16,108 nt of DNA from Acidiferrobacter sp. (GTDB lineage: Bacteria > Pseudomonadota > Gammaproteobacteria > Arenicellales > UBA868), in contig NZKZ01000044.1 in NCBI GenBank assembly GCA_002694065.1, positions 1 to 16,108 on the forward strand. The letters are read 5' to 3'. Shown here piece by piece: positions 7,937 to 16,108 of this stretch (the stretch's first letter is position 1; each line of letters opens with the position of its first letter). The translations under genes were made by a program, and so were the position numbers. The notes beneath the pieces were generated by a model. It was given only the letters and a program-made list of their open reading frames with translations, ran no database searches and was not told the DNA's origin.

Positions 7937-10900
7937 GTGCTGATATTGGGCGGTGGGCCCGCGCTCACGCCGTTCAACCTCGAGAAGTTTGCGGCCCGCG
8001 TGGCGGCTCGGCAAATCAGGCTGCGCGCGTGCTCGGCTCAGTTTTTTTATCTCGTTGACAGCGTTCGCGGACTGGACCCCGTTGAGATCCAGATTCTCGA
8101 AAATCTGCTCGACGCCTCCCTGGAAAGTGCGCAGAAGCTTGTGCTTACCGGTGATCCGATTCGGGTGATTCCCCGTTACGGAACCCGATCTCCCTGGTCC
8201 ACGAAAGCGACCGACATTGCCCGTCACTGCGGCTTGGCTTCGGTTCGAAGAATTGAACGCGGCGTTGTCTGGCAAATTGAGGGCAGCGAAGAACGGGAAG
8301 ACACCAGGGGAGAATTGCTTCCGTTACTCCACGACCCAATGACGGAATCCGTTGTCAAAAACGCCCAGGAGTTAGACCAGGCGTTTGCGCTACAGACACC
8401 TGCGCCCCTTGAAGTTGTGGATGTCCTGAACGGCGGCTTGCAGGCACTTGAGATTGCAAATGAACGGGAAGGCTTTGCGCTGACACTTCAGGAGTGTGAG
8501 TACCTTGCGGAAGCTTATCTCGAGATGGGCCGCAACCCCACAGATGCCGAGTTGATGATGTTTGCGCAAGTCAACTCAGAGCATTGCCGGCACAAAATTT
8601 TCAATGCGAAGTGGACGCTCGACGAGACAAGCCAGGAGGCATCCCTTTTCGAGATGGTACGAACGACACATGCCCGGCATGGTGAAAAGACATTAAGTGC
8701 GTATAGTGATAATGCAGCGGTACTGACGGGTTACCCCGCGTCATGGTTTCTGCCGGACCCCGCCGACGGCGAATACCGCCAGATCGCCGAACCGCTGCAT
8801 CTCGTGGCAAAGGTCGAAACCCATAACCACCCGACAGCGATTTCTCCGTTTCCTGGCGCAGCGACCGGTTCGGGAGGTGAGATCCGGGATGAGGGGGCAA
8901 CTGGCCGTGGCGGCAAGCCCAAAGTCGGAGTCACTGGGTTTTCGGTCTCCGACCTGCGCTTACCGGATGCGCGAATGCCATGGGAACTCCCGCAACAAAG
9001 CCCGTCCCGGATCGCGTCACCACTGCAGATCATGCTCGAAGGACCTATCGGGGCCGCGTCCTTCAACAATGAATTCGGCCGGCCGAATGTCGCGGGGTAT
9101 TTTCGCACCCTGGAGGTGGCAACGGATGAGGGGGATCCCGCCCGTCGGCATGGCTATCACAAGCCGATCATGATCGCCGGCGGGCTTGGCAACATACGTG
9201 ACTGTCACGTACAAAAGCAGGCTATTCCCCCGGGGGCCAAGCTGATCGTGCTGGGGGGTCCGGCGATGTTGATCGGGCTCGGGGGTGGTGCGGCATCCAG
9301 CGTGGATTCCGGCGAAAGCGATGAAGCATTGGACTTTGCCTCGGTGCAAAGAGGCAACGCCGAGATGCAAAGACGGTGTCAGGAAGTAATTGACCGCTGT
9401 ATCGCCTTGGGGCCTGAGAACCCGATTATCTCTATACATGACGTCGGCGCGGGAGGGCTCTCTAATGCGCTCCCGGAGCTTGTTCACGATGCAGGCCTTG
9501 GAGCCCGATTTGACGTCAACGCCATCCCTTCCGATGAACCCGGGCTGTCTCCGATGCAGTTGTGGTGTAACGAGGCGCAGGAGCGCTATGTCCTAGCTGT
9601 GTCGCCGGAAAAACTCGAGGCGTTTGAAGCGCTCTGCGAGCGGGAACGGTGTCTCTTTAGTGTCGTCGGGGAGGCCTGTTCGGAAGCCCTGCTGCATCTT
9701 GCTTCTGCCGAGAAGGCGGGTGAGGCGAAAAAGGGTGGGGCCGTTGACCCAGTGCCGGTGGATCTTCCCATGTCCTTACTCTTTGGCAATACACCGCGGA
9801 TGCATCGGGAAGGACTCAGCCGCTCTCGTACGTATCCGGATCTTGATCTGGACGGCGTTGCAGTGAGTGAAGCGCTGGATCGGGTGCTGCGCTTGCCGGC
9901 CGTCGCCGACAAGACCTTCCTCGTGACTATCGGTGACAGAAGTGTCGGCGGGCAGGTCGTGCGGGATCAGATGGTTGGGCCGTGGCAGGTTCCCGTGGCG
10001 GATGCGGGTATCACGACAGCAGGTTTCGATAGTCATACCGGGGAAGCGATCTCGATGGGAGAGCGGACACCGCTTGCACTCATCAATGCCCCTGCCAGTG
10101 GCCGTATGGCGGTCACTGAGGCGATAACCAACATCGCCTGCGCCGGGATCAGCGAACTGTCGGATATTCATCTTTGCGCCAATTGGATGGCGGCGGCAGG
10201 TGAGGCCGGACAGGATGCGGATCTCTTTAAGACAGTTGAGGCCGTTACGCTTGATTTTTGCCCTGCACTCGGTATTTCGATCCCGGTTGGAAAGGATTCC
10301 ATGTCTATGTCCAGCCGCTGGAATGAGAATGAAGACAGTTTCAGCGTGTCGTCGCCTCTGTCCCTTATCGTGACCGCATTTGCACCGGTGGCGGATGTGC
10401 GCCGTTCTGCGACGCCCGAGCTGGATGTCTCGGGTGAGTCGGTGCTGCTCCTGGTAGATCTGGCACGAGGCGAGCAGCGGCTCGGCGGTTCCGCGCTCGC
10501 ACAGGTTTATGGACAGGTGGGCAACGAGGTGCCGGATCTGGATCATCCGGAGGACTTGTGCGGATTTTTTGCGGCAACCCGACGATTATTGGCCAGTGAC
10601 TTGGCCTTGGCTTATCACGATCGTTCCGATGGCGGCTTGATTGTCACCTTGATGGAAATGGCTTTCGCCAGCCGTTGCTCGCTCGATATTGACATCGGAA
10701 AAGCACAGGACCCGCTCGCTTATCTGTTTTGTGAGGAACCGGGCGCCGTGATTCAGGTGAGCGAAAATGAACTGGATCGCGTGCGCAAGATTTTTGATGA
10801 GGAGGGCATTGGCTCATGGGTGCGACCATTGGGAACAGCCTCAGCAGGAAGCGATTCGATCCGTATTGCCAGCGACGCTGAGGTCCTGCTCGAAGCAAGC

Positions 10901-11854
10901 CGTTCTTCGCTCCACCGGACCTGGTCGGAACTGACTTTCCGTATGCAGAGTCTTAGGGATAACCCTGACTGCACGCTGCAGGAGTATGACCGTTTGACTG
11001 ATTTGTCGGATCCTGGCCTCAGTGCCGAACTGACTTTTGATCCGACGATCAATCCTGCCACCCAAGCCATCCTGGGCGGGGCACGTCCGCGAGTGGCGAT
11101 TCTGCGCGAACAGGGAGTTAACGGCCATATGGAAATGGCTGCCGCTTTTGACCGGGCCGGATTCCGAGCGGTGGATGTGACGATGTCTGATCTCAAAGCA
11201 GGGCGTCAGCACCTTGACGCGTTTCAGGGCCTTGCCGCCTGTGGCGGGTTCTCTTTTGGGGATGTCCTGGGAGCGGGGCAGGGTTGGGCAAAGTCCATTC
11301 TGTTTGAGCCCCGGATGCGCGAGCAGTTTGAGGCATTTTTCTCCCGAGAGGAGATTTTTGCGCTGGGCGTATGCAATGGGTGCCAGATGATGGCGTCCCT
11401 CAAGGAGTTAATTCCTGGTGCCGAGCATTGGCCGGATTTCTCGGCCAATAAATCGGGTCAGTTTGAGTCCCGGGTTGTGATGGTCGAGATCCTGGACAGC
11501 AATTCAGTCTTGTTTCGGGACATGGCAGGCACTCGTGTTCCCGTGGTCGTGGCGCATGGCGAAGGCCGCGCCGATCTGGGTCAGGATACCCTGGGCACGC
11601 TTCGTGGGCGAAACCAGGTCAGTCTGCAGTTTGTGGACAATTACGGGGAAAGGACGGCACGCTATCCATTTAATCCTAACGGCTCCACTGAAGGAGTCAC
11701 GGGACTTTGCGCAGCAAACGGAAGGGTGACGATCATGATGCCCCATCCCGAGAGGAATTTCCGTACCGTAACAAACTCCTGGTATCCTGAGGATTGGAGT
11801 GAGCACAGCCCCTGGTTGAGGATCTTCCAGAACGCGCGGGCATTCGTCGACTGA
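7937..11854 (+). CDS. purL: Phosphoribosylformylglycinamidine synthase, large fused form
   Basis: Converts FGAR to FGAM using ATP and glutamine in purine synthesis. At 1305 residues this is the long, single-chain PurL typical of gammaproteobacteria, not the split PurS/PurQ/PurL form. Order: an N-terminal PurS-like region (about 1-150, starting LILGGGPALTPF), a linker, the paired FGAM synthase domains with NSEHCRHKIF (H216 matches the Salmonella active-site histidine) and VETHNHPTAISPFPGA, and a C-terminal class I glutaminase (about 1050-1305). The glutaminase has nucleophile C1146 in GVCNGCQMM and H1270/E1272 in PHPER, so the triad is complete. GTG at 7937 is the likely start because the N-terminus aligns with E. 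coli PurL from its first residues; GGA near 7926 is the only ribosome-site candidate. It ends 28 bp from the oppositely oriented ETF-QO gene. Confidence 0.97.
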   Translation: MLILGGGPALTPFNLEKFAARVAARQIRLRACSAQFFYLVDSVRGLDPVEIQILENLLDASLESAQKLVLTGDPIRVIPRYGTRSPWSTKATDIARHCGLASVRRIERGVVWQIEGSEEREDTRGELLPLLHDPMTESVVKNAQELDQAFALQTPAPLEVVDVLNGGLQALEIANEREGFALTLQECEYLAEAYLEMGRNPTDAELMMFAQVNSEHCRHKIFNAKWTLDETSQEASLFEMVRTTHARHGEKTLSAYSDNAAVLTGYPASWFLPDPADGEYRQIAEPLHLVAKVETHNHPTAISPFPGAATGSGGEIRDEGATGRGGKPKVGVTGFSVSDLRLPDARMPWELPQQSPSRIASPLQIMLEGPIGAASFNNEFGRPNVAGYFRTLEVATDEGDPARRHGYHKPIMIAGGLGNIRDCHVQKQAIPPGAKLIVLGGPAMLIGLGGGAASSVDSGESDEALDFASVQRGNAEMQRRCQEVIDRCIALGPENPIISIHDVGAGGLSNALPELVHDAGLGARFDVNAIPSDEPGLSPMQLWCNEAQERYVLAVSPEKLEAFEALCERERCLFSVVGEACSEALLHLASAEKAGEAKKGGAVDPVPVDLPMSLLFGNTPRMHREGLSRSRTYPDLDLDGVAVSEALDRVLRLPAVADKTFLVTIGDRSVGGQVVRDQMVGPWQVPVADAGITTAGFDSHTGEAISMGERTPLALINAPASGRMAVTEAITNIACAGISELSDIHLCANWMAAAGEAGQDADLFKTVEAVTLDFCPALGISIPVGKDSMSMSSRWNENEDSFSVSSPLSLIVTAFAPVADVRRSATPELDVSGESVLLLVDLARGEQRLGGSALAQVYGQVGNEVPDLDHPEDLCGFFAATRRLLASDLALAYHDRSDGGLIVTLMEMAFASRCSLDIDIGKAQDPLAYLFCEEPGAVIQVSENELDRVRKIFDEEGIGSWVRPLGTASAGSDSIRIASDAEVLLEASRSSLHRTWSELTFRMQSLRDNPDCTLQEYDRLTDLSDPGLSAELTFDPTINPATQAILGGARPRVAILREQGVNGHMEMAAAFDRAGFRAVDVTMSDLKAGRQHLDAFQGLAACGGFSFGDVLGAGQGWAKSILFEPRMREQFEAFFSREEIFALGVCNGCQMMASLKELIPGAEHWPDFSANKSGQFESRVVMVEILDSNSVLFRDMAGTRVPVVVAHGEGRADLGQDTLGTLRGRNQVSLQFVDNYGERTARYPFNPNGSTEGVTGLCAANGRVTIMMPHPERNFRTVTNSWYPEDWSEHSPWLRIFQNARAFVD

Positions 11855-11882
11855 CATTGCTGCCCGTGTTTCAGAACTTTCT

Positions 11883-13556
11883 CTACATCGCGCTGTAGGA
11901 GGGCCCGCCCCCGCCTTCGGGAGTGACCCAGGTGATGTTCTGGCTGGGATCCTTGATATCGCACGTCTTGCAGTGAATGCAGTTCTGGGCGTTGATTTGG
12001 AAGCGCTGCTCTGCTTCTTCTCCCACAATCTCATAGACCCCCGCCGGACAATAACGCTGCGCCGGTTCCGCCCACTTAGGCAGGTTGGTGCGCAGAGGGA
12101 TGTCGCTGTCCGCCAGCTGCAGGTGAACCGGCTGGTCTTCCTCATGATTGGTGTTGGTCAGATAGACGGAACTGTTCTTGTCGAAGGTCAGTACGCCGTC
12201 GGGTTTGGGGTAGTCGATTGGCGAGACTTCACTGCTTTCCTTGAGGGAGGCATGATCCCGGGAGTGATCCTTCAAAGTGAAGGGCATTTTGCCGCGCAGC
12301 CAGTTCTGATCGATGTAGTTAAAGGCTCCGCCGATATACGGCCCGAACTTGTGGAGCGCTGGCCCAAAGTTGCGGGCCGCTTTGAGTTCCGGATAGAGCC
12401 AGGAAGAGCGCAGATGCGAGTCGTAGTGAGTGTGATCCTTGCCGCCTGGGTCTCCGTCCAGCAATACCTCCATGATCGTATCGGCAGCGAGCATTCCTGA
12501 CTTCATTGCCGTATGCGTCCCTTTGATCTTGGCGAAATTCAGCGTACCGGCATCGCATCCCACGATAAAGGCGCCGGGCAGGGACATTTTTGGCAGCGAA
12601 TTGAAACCACCTTTGGTGATGGCCCGAGCACCGTAAGAGAGCCGTTCGCCTCCAGCCAGGGTCGGTGCAATCTTCGAGTGGGTCTTGAAGCGCTGCAATT
12701 CATCGAACGGGCTCAGATAGGGATTGTCATAGTTCAGATCAACAATGAGACCCAGCGCAACCTGGCAGTCTTCCAGGTGATAGAGAAAGGCGCCGCCCGA
12801 TGCCCCATGTTCTGAAAGCGGCCAGCCCGCACCGTGAACGACAAGGCCCGGCTGGTGCAGTGCCGGATCAATTCGCCAAAGCTCCTTCAGGCCAATGCCG
12901 TAGTGTTGGGGTGAGGCATCGTGATCCAGTGCGTATTGTTTGATCAGTTGTTTGCCCAGATGCCCACGACAGCCCTCTGCGAAGACCGTGTATTTGGCAT
13001 GAAGTTCCATACCGGGCTCGTAGGCCGCTTTAGGTTCCCCATCCTTACCCCGGCCCATCTCTCCTGTGGCCACGCCTTTAACTGCCCCTCTATCATTGAA
13101 GAGCACTTCACTCGCCGGAAACCCAGGGTAAATCTCCACGCCCAGCGCTTCGGCCTGTTCTCCCAACCAGCGAACCACTTGTCCGAGGCTGACAATGTAA
13201 TTGCCGTGGTTATGCATGGTTCGCGGAGCAAGCGCGTTCGGGATCTTGACGGCTTTTTGGGGCCCGGTGAAGAAGTAGATTTCATCGCGGGCAACGGGTG
13301 TATTGAGCGGAGCACCGCGCTCTGCCCAATCCGGAAAGAGTTCATTGAGTGCGGTGGGCTCGATCACAGCCCCGGAAAGAATATGGTCCCCCACCGCTGC
13401 GGCTTTTTCAAGCACGACGACGCTCAGTTCGTGCTCTTTTTCGGCGGCCAACTGCATTAGCCGGCAGGCCGTTGCCAGTCCGGCAGGGCCACCCCCGACA
13501 ATCACCACATCGACTTCCATGGATTCGCGTTCGATCATTTCTTGTGCTTCGCTCAT
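11883..13556 (-). CDS. Electron transfer flavoprotein:ubiquinone oxidoreductase (ETF-QO)
   Basis: A 557-residue iron-sulfur flavoprotein that takes electrons from reduced ETF, charged by acyl-CoA dehydrogenases, and passes them to ubiquinone at the inner membrane. The FAD-binding GxGxxG lies in VVIVGGGPAGLATA (G21, G23, G26), followed by the family block GDHILSGAVIEP. The C-terminal [4Fe-4S] ligands are C503 (RYCPAGVY), C526, C529 and C532 (NCIHCKTCDIKDP). Length and C-terminus match full ETF-QO, not the shorter FixC. The ATG at 13556 has GAGAAAG upstream. No ETF subunit genes are in the window. It is divergent from the PHP/SDR group and convergent with purL. Confidence 0.96.
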   Translation of the reverse strand: MSEAQEMIERESMEVDVVIVGGGPAGLATACRLMQLAAEKEHELSVVVLEKAAAVGDHILSGAVIEPTALNELFPDWAERGAPLNTPVARDEIYFFTGPQKAVKIPNALAPRTMHNHGNYIVSLGQVVRWLGEQAEALGVEIYPGFPASEVLFNDRGAVKGVATGEMGRGKDGEPKAAYEPGMELHAKYTVFAEGCRGHLGKQLIKQYALDHDASPQHYGIGLKELWRIDPALHQPGLVVHGAGWPLSEHGASGGAFLYHLEDCQVALGLIVDLNYDNPYLSPFDELQRFKTHSKIAPTLAGGERLSYGARAITKGGFNSLPKMSLPGAFIVGCDAGTLNFAKIKGTHTAMKSGMLAADTIMEVLLDGDPGGKDHTHYDSHLRSSWLYPELKAARNFGPALHKFGPYIGGAFNYIDQNWLRGKMPFTLKDHSRDHASLKESSEVSPIDYPKPDGVLTFDKNSSVYLTNTNHEEDQPVHLQLADSDIPLRTNLPKWAEPAQRYCPAGVYEIVGEEAEQRFQINAQNCIHCKTCDIKDPSQNITWVTPEGGGGPSYSAM

Positions 13557-13706
13557 AACTTTCTCGGGAAATTGTTCGCCAAGGATAGCCCGGGTAGGGA
13601 CGATTGGGCGTCCTTATTGCGACGCCGCCCCTGCCAAAGCCTGTGCAAATCGGCATGCGAAGGATAACATTAGCCGCGTGAGTCTTTGAGCTTTTAGGAG
13701 CTTTGG
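13557..13706. promoter_or_regulatory. Divergent intergenic region between ETF-QO and the PHP gene
   Basis: This 150-bp gap must carry starts for transcription in both directions. On the plus strand TAACAT (13665-13670) with TGTGCA 17 bp upstream (13642-13647) is a weak promoter candidate for the PHP gene. GGACG-ATTGGG-CGTCC near 13597-13613 is a small hairpin with 5-bp arms. No strong consensus promoter or known operator was recognised, and no small gene is evident. Confidence 0.35.
13696..13700 (+). promoter_or_regulatory. Shine-Dalgarno AGGAG for the PHP gene
   Basis: AGGAG ends 6 bases before the ATG at 13707 and 12 before the in-frame ATG at 13713. The spacing favours the first ATG. Confidence 0.7.
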
Positions 13707-14639
13707 ATGAAGATGACTGACCCCAGCGCTTTTGATTTATCTGCGCTGCCTTTTGCCGCACCTGGGCATTTTTACAAAGGAAATCTGCATACCCACTGCA
13801 CCGAGTCGGACGGCGACTATCCTGCTGGGGAGGTGATCCGGCGGTACCAGGAGAAGGGGTACGATTTCCTTGCCTTAAGCAACCACTTTCTCGAGTGTTA
13901 TGGGTTTCCTGTGACAGACACTCGAGGACTCCGATCAGAGGATTTTACGACCCTGATTTCGGCAGAGCTGCATACCGGCAATCTGCACAACGGGGAAACC
14001 TGGCATGTGCTCGCCGTAGGGTTGCCCCTGGACTTTGCCCCGCCACGGGAGCACGAAGGTATCGAAAGCCTTTCCAGAAGGGCATTTGATGCAGGCGCCT
14101 ACATCGGGTTGGTCCACCCTGCATGGTATGGACTGGCCCCTGAGGATGCCAGGGTGCTGCCCTTTGCTCATGCAGTTGAGGTCTATAACCACGGTTCCCA
14201 AATGGAGAACGATCGCGGTGATGGTTGGGCGCTTTGCGACATGCTTCTCAATGAAGGGGTACGGCTGCATGGGTTTGCGACCGACGACGCCCATCATCTG
14301 ACCCATGACGCCTTTGGCGGGTGGATTCATGTTAAAGCCGATCGCCTTGATGCAGACCTCCTTCTCGAGAGCCTGAAGGCAGGCCGATACTACTCATCTC
14401 AGGGGCCGATTCTTGAAAATATCGAGCGAGTCGAAGATGAGATTCTGGTGGAGTGCTCTGCGGTGGATGCGATCATGGTGACGGGTCGGGGTTCGCGGGC
14501 CGAGAAGGTGCTGGGCACCGGCCTGACGTCGGCACGACTGCCCCTGGAACGCTTTGCGGATGCGTTTTTCCGTGTCACGGTAGTGGACGGCGACGGACGT
14601 AAGGCATGGTCTAACCCGGTATGGCTGAACAGTCAGTAA
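13707..14639 (+). CDS. PHP-domain metallohydrolase, CehA/McbA-like
   Basis: A 310-residue protein of the polymerase-and-histidinol-phosphatase (PHP) superfamily, which hydrolyses phosphoesters or other esters with bound metals. The metal-site pattern is complete: H28 and H30 in NLHTHC, D35 in ESDGD, H60 in LSNHF, E87 in SAELH, H137 in LVHPAW, and D194/H196 in TDDAHH. The last 80 or so residues form a small beta-rich tail ending SNPVWL, a layout I associate with CehA/McbA-family enzymes. There is no signal peptide. The ATG at 13707 has AGGAG upstream, and the gene ends 19 bp before the SDR gene, so they are probably co-transcribed. The substrate is unknown; carbaryl hydrolysis by named members should not be assumed here. 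Confidence 0.85.
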   Translation: MKMTDPSAFDLSALPFAAPGHFYKGNLHTHCTESDGDYPAGEVIRRYQEKGYDFLALSNHFLECYGFPVTDTRGLRSEDFTTLISAELHTGNLHNGETWHVLAVGLPLDFAPPREHEGIESLSRRAFDAGAYIGLVHPAWYGLAPEDARVLPFAHAVEVYNHGSQMENDRGDGWALCDMLLNEGVRLHGFATDDAHHLTHDAFGGWIHVKADRLDADLLLESLKAGRYYSSQGPILENIERVEDEILVECSAVDAIMVTGRGSRAEKVLGTGLTSARLPLERFADAFFRVTVVDGDGRKAWSNPVWLNSQ

Positions 14640-14658
14640 TAACAAAAGGGGCAAGCGG

Positions 14659-15423
14659 ATGAATCTTGAAAATCTTCCCGCGCTGGTGACGGGCGGTGGT
14701 TCCGGAATGGGCGCGGTGACGGCGCAGATGCTGTCGGGTCGCGGGGCTCGGGTCGCGGTATTGGATCGTGACATCGATGCGGCGCGAAAAACGGCGCAAC
14801 AGATTGATGGAATGGCGATTGAGGCAGATGTGTCCAGCGCGCAGTCGGTTGAAGCAGCCCTGCAGCAGATCGTGGATGAGTGGGGCGCACCGAGGGTTGC
14901 GGTGAGCTGCGCGGGGATTGCCCCAGCATCACGGATTGTCGGCCGTGAAGGACCGCATGATCTTGATCTTTTTCAACAGGTCATAAACATTAACCTTGTC
15001 GGCACCTTTAATGTACTGCGTCTGTGTGCCGCGCGGATGGCGGAACTTGAACCGCTGTCCGAGAGCGGCAGCCGCGGTGTGATCATTAACACCGCCTCGG
15101 TGGCCGCTTACGAAGGGCAAATTGGTCAGGCCGCTTACAGCTCGTCAAAGGGTGGGGTAGTCGCGCTGACCCTGCCTGCCGCCCGGGAACTTTCACGCTT
15201 TGGCGTTCGCGTGATGACCATTGCCCCGGGGCTGATCGGGACACCGATGCTGCTGAATATGCCCGACGAGGTTCAGCAGAGTCTGGCCGGTCAGGTGCCT
15301 TTTCCTTCGCGCTTTGGCAAGCCTGACGAATTTGCTGATCTGGTCTCACACATCATTGATAACGAGATGCTGAACGGCGAAGTGATCCGGCTCGACGGGG
15401 CCATTCGGCTCGCGCCAAAGTAG
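14659..15423 (+). CDS. HSD10-type short-chain 3-hydroxyacyl-CoA dehydrogenase (SDR)
   Basis: A 254-residue NAD-dependent classical SDR. The cofactor motif TGGGSGMG is at residues 11-18, and the catalytic tetrad is N112, S147, Y160 and K164 (NTASV and AAYSSSKGG). The segments VAAYEGQIGQAAYS, MTIAPGLIGTPML, QVPFPSRFG and NGEVIRLDGAIR closely follow HSD17B10 and its bacterial relatives. These oxidise 3-hydroxyacyl-CoA or 2-methyl-3-hydroxybutyryl-CoA in fatty-acid and isoleucine breakdown. This makes it distinct from FabG, despite the shared fold. AAAGGGG ends 7 bases before the ATG. It sits between the PHP gene and an SLC13-like permease. The exact acyl chain preferred is not visible in the sequence. 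Confidence 0.9.
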   Translation: MNLENLPALVTGGGSGMGAVTAQMLSGRGARVAVLDRDIDAARKTAQQIDGMAIEADVSSAQSVEAALQQIVDEWGAPRVAVSCAGIAPASRIVGREGPHDLDLFQQVININLVGTFNVLRLCAARMAELEPLSESGSRGVIINTASVAAYEGQIGQAAYSSSKGGVVALTLPAARELSRFGVRVMTIAPGLIGTPMLLNMPDEVQQSLAGQVPFPSRFGKPDEFADLVSHIIDNEMLNGEVIRLDGAIRLAPK

Positions 15424-15442
15424 CCGGGTTCAGCCCAGACGC

Positions 15443-16108
15443 ATGTCAGCCATGCCGCTTAGCACCGAACATCTCATTCTTTTTGGCCTGCTGCTGGGTG
15501 TTTTCGGCTTTTTGCTTTGGGGTCGGGTTCGCTACGACTTAGTCGCTTTTGCGGCTCTGATTCTGGCGCTCATCCTGGGCGCGGTTCCGGTAGATGCGGC
15601 GTTTTCCGGATTTGGCCATCCGGCGACGGTGATCATTGCCCTGGTGCTTATTGTCAGTAGAGGTCTTTTCAATTCAGGTGTGGTTGAGGCGATTGCCCGG
15701 GTGTGTGTAGCGGGGGTGAAAGGGATTGGCGCCCATATTGGACTGATGTCAGGGGTCGGCGGTCTGTTATCCGCAATCATGAACAATGTGGCTGCGCTGT
15801 CACTCCTGATGCCCGTTGACCTTGAGGCGGCCCGAAAAGGTGAGCGCAGTCCGAGCCTTACGTTGATGCCGCTTTCCTTCGCGACCATTCTTGGAGGCAT
15901 GGTGACCCTGATTGGAACGCCGCCCAATATCGTGGTCGCCACGGTGCGGGAGGAGACGCTGGGCGAGCCGTTTCGGATGTTTGATTTTGCCCCGGTCGGC
16001 ATAGTCGTTGCCGTGGCCGGAGTCCTGTTTGTGGCATTGATCGGGTGGCGACTGCTGCCGTCAGGACGACAAAAGGAGAATCCCGCAGTCGCACTTGCGG
16101 ATATGACC
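15443..16108 (+). CDS. SLC13/DASS-like anion permease, N-terminal part (runs off window)
   Basis: The reading frame stays open from ATG 15443 to the last base, giving 222 codons of a membrane protein cut by the window edge. Hydrophobic segments lie near residues 11-27, 32-49, 62-75, 95-124, 143-170 and 184-204. MNNVAALSLLMP (M113-N115) and GTPPN (158-162) in GGMVTLIGTPPN are hallmarks of the ion-transporter superfamily that includes SLC13/DASS carboxylate and sulfate carriers. Full relatives have about 400-600 residues, often with central TrkA-C domains, so more than half is missing. Neither this ATG nor the one at 15452 has a clear Shine-Dalgarno, so the start is uncertain by three codons. 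It begins 19 bp after the SDR stop and is probably in the same operon. The substrate cannot be assigned. Confidence 0.8.
   Translation, partial: MSAMPLSTEHLILFGLLLGVFGFLLWGRVRYDLVAFAALILALILGAVPVDAAFSGFGHPATVIIALVLIVSRGLFNSGVVEAIARVCVAGVKGIGAHIGLMSGVGGLLSAIMNNVAALSLLMPVDLEAARKGERSPSLTLMPLSFATILGGMVTLIGTPPNIVVATVREETLGEPFRMFDFAPVGIVVAVAGVLFVALIGWRLLPSGRQKENPAVALADMT

Noticed and set aside
7550..8275. Minus-strand open frame of 241 codons across the purC/purL junction
   Set aside because: It is antisense to both confirmed genes, has no recognisable domain, and is explained by codon bias.
9776..10546. Long minus-strand open frame of 256 codons inside purL
   Set aside because: It lies wholly antisense to well-conserved purL sequence and its translation is Arg/His-rich with no recognisable domain: a coding shadow.
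13597..13613. Small hairpin GGACG-ATTGGG-CGTCC as a terminator
   Set aside because: The stem is only 5 bp, no proper T-run follows, and it lies between divergent genes where no terminator is needed.

Overview
This window looks like ordinary chromosomal DNA from an aerobic proteobacterium, most likely a gammaproteobacterium. The reasons are the long single-chain PurL with a fused glutaminase domain, DapA next to PurC, and a ubiquinone-linked ETF dehydrogenase. G+C is moderately high and looks even throughout. I cannot name the genus. I see no mobile element, CRISPR array, tRNA or rRNA.

Layout. (1) At 112-2477, on the minus strand, lie two GT4 glycosyltransferases joined by a TGATG stop/start overlap. 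(2) Divergent from them, at 2572-5256, is a fused permease-ATPase ABC protein of unusual build. Its Walker A and Walker B motifs are about 410 residues apart, and its helical subdomain appears in three copies. A 94-bp divergent promoter region separates it from the glycosyltransferases. (3) On the plus strand follow an LD-carboxypeptidase (5285-6172), dapA (6284-7159), purC (7187-7915) and purL (7937-11854). The last three are closely spaced and may be co-transcribed. (4) An ETF:ubiquinone oxidoreductase (11883-13556, minus) runs toward purL and away from the next group. (5) On the plus strand come a PHP-domain metallohydrolase of the CehA/McbA type (13707-14639), an HSD10-type 3-hydroxyacyl-CoA dehydrogenase (14659-15423), and the first 222 codons of an SLC13-like permease that runs off the right edge. 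Gaps of about 19 bp suggest an operon.

How the genes may work together. LD-carboxypeptidase and DapA both touch the murein/diaminopimelate economy. PurC and PurL are two steps of de novo purine synthesis. ETF-QO passes electrons from acyl-CoA dehydrogenases to ubiquinone, and the HSD10-like enzyme acts in fatty-acid or branched-chain acyl-CoA oxidation, so the right-hand part has a catabolic flavour. The glycosyltransferases and the ABC protein may belong to surface-glycan assembly or export, but only their position suggests this. The most unusual object is the ABC protein, with its expanded ATPase domain and altered Q-loop, signature and switch-histidine positions.
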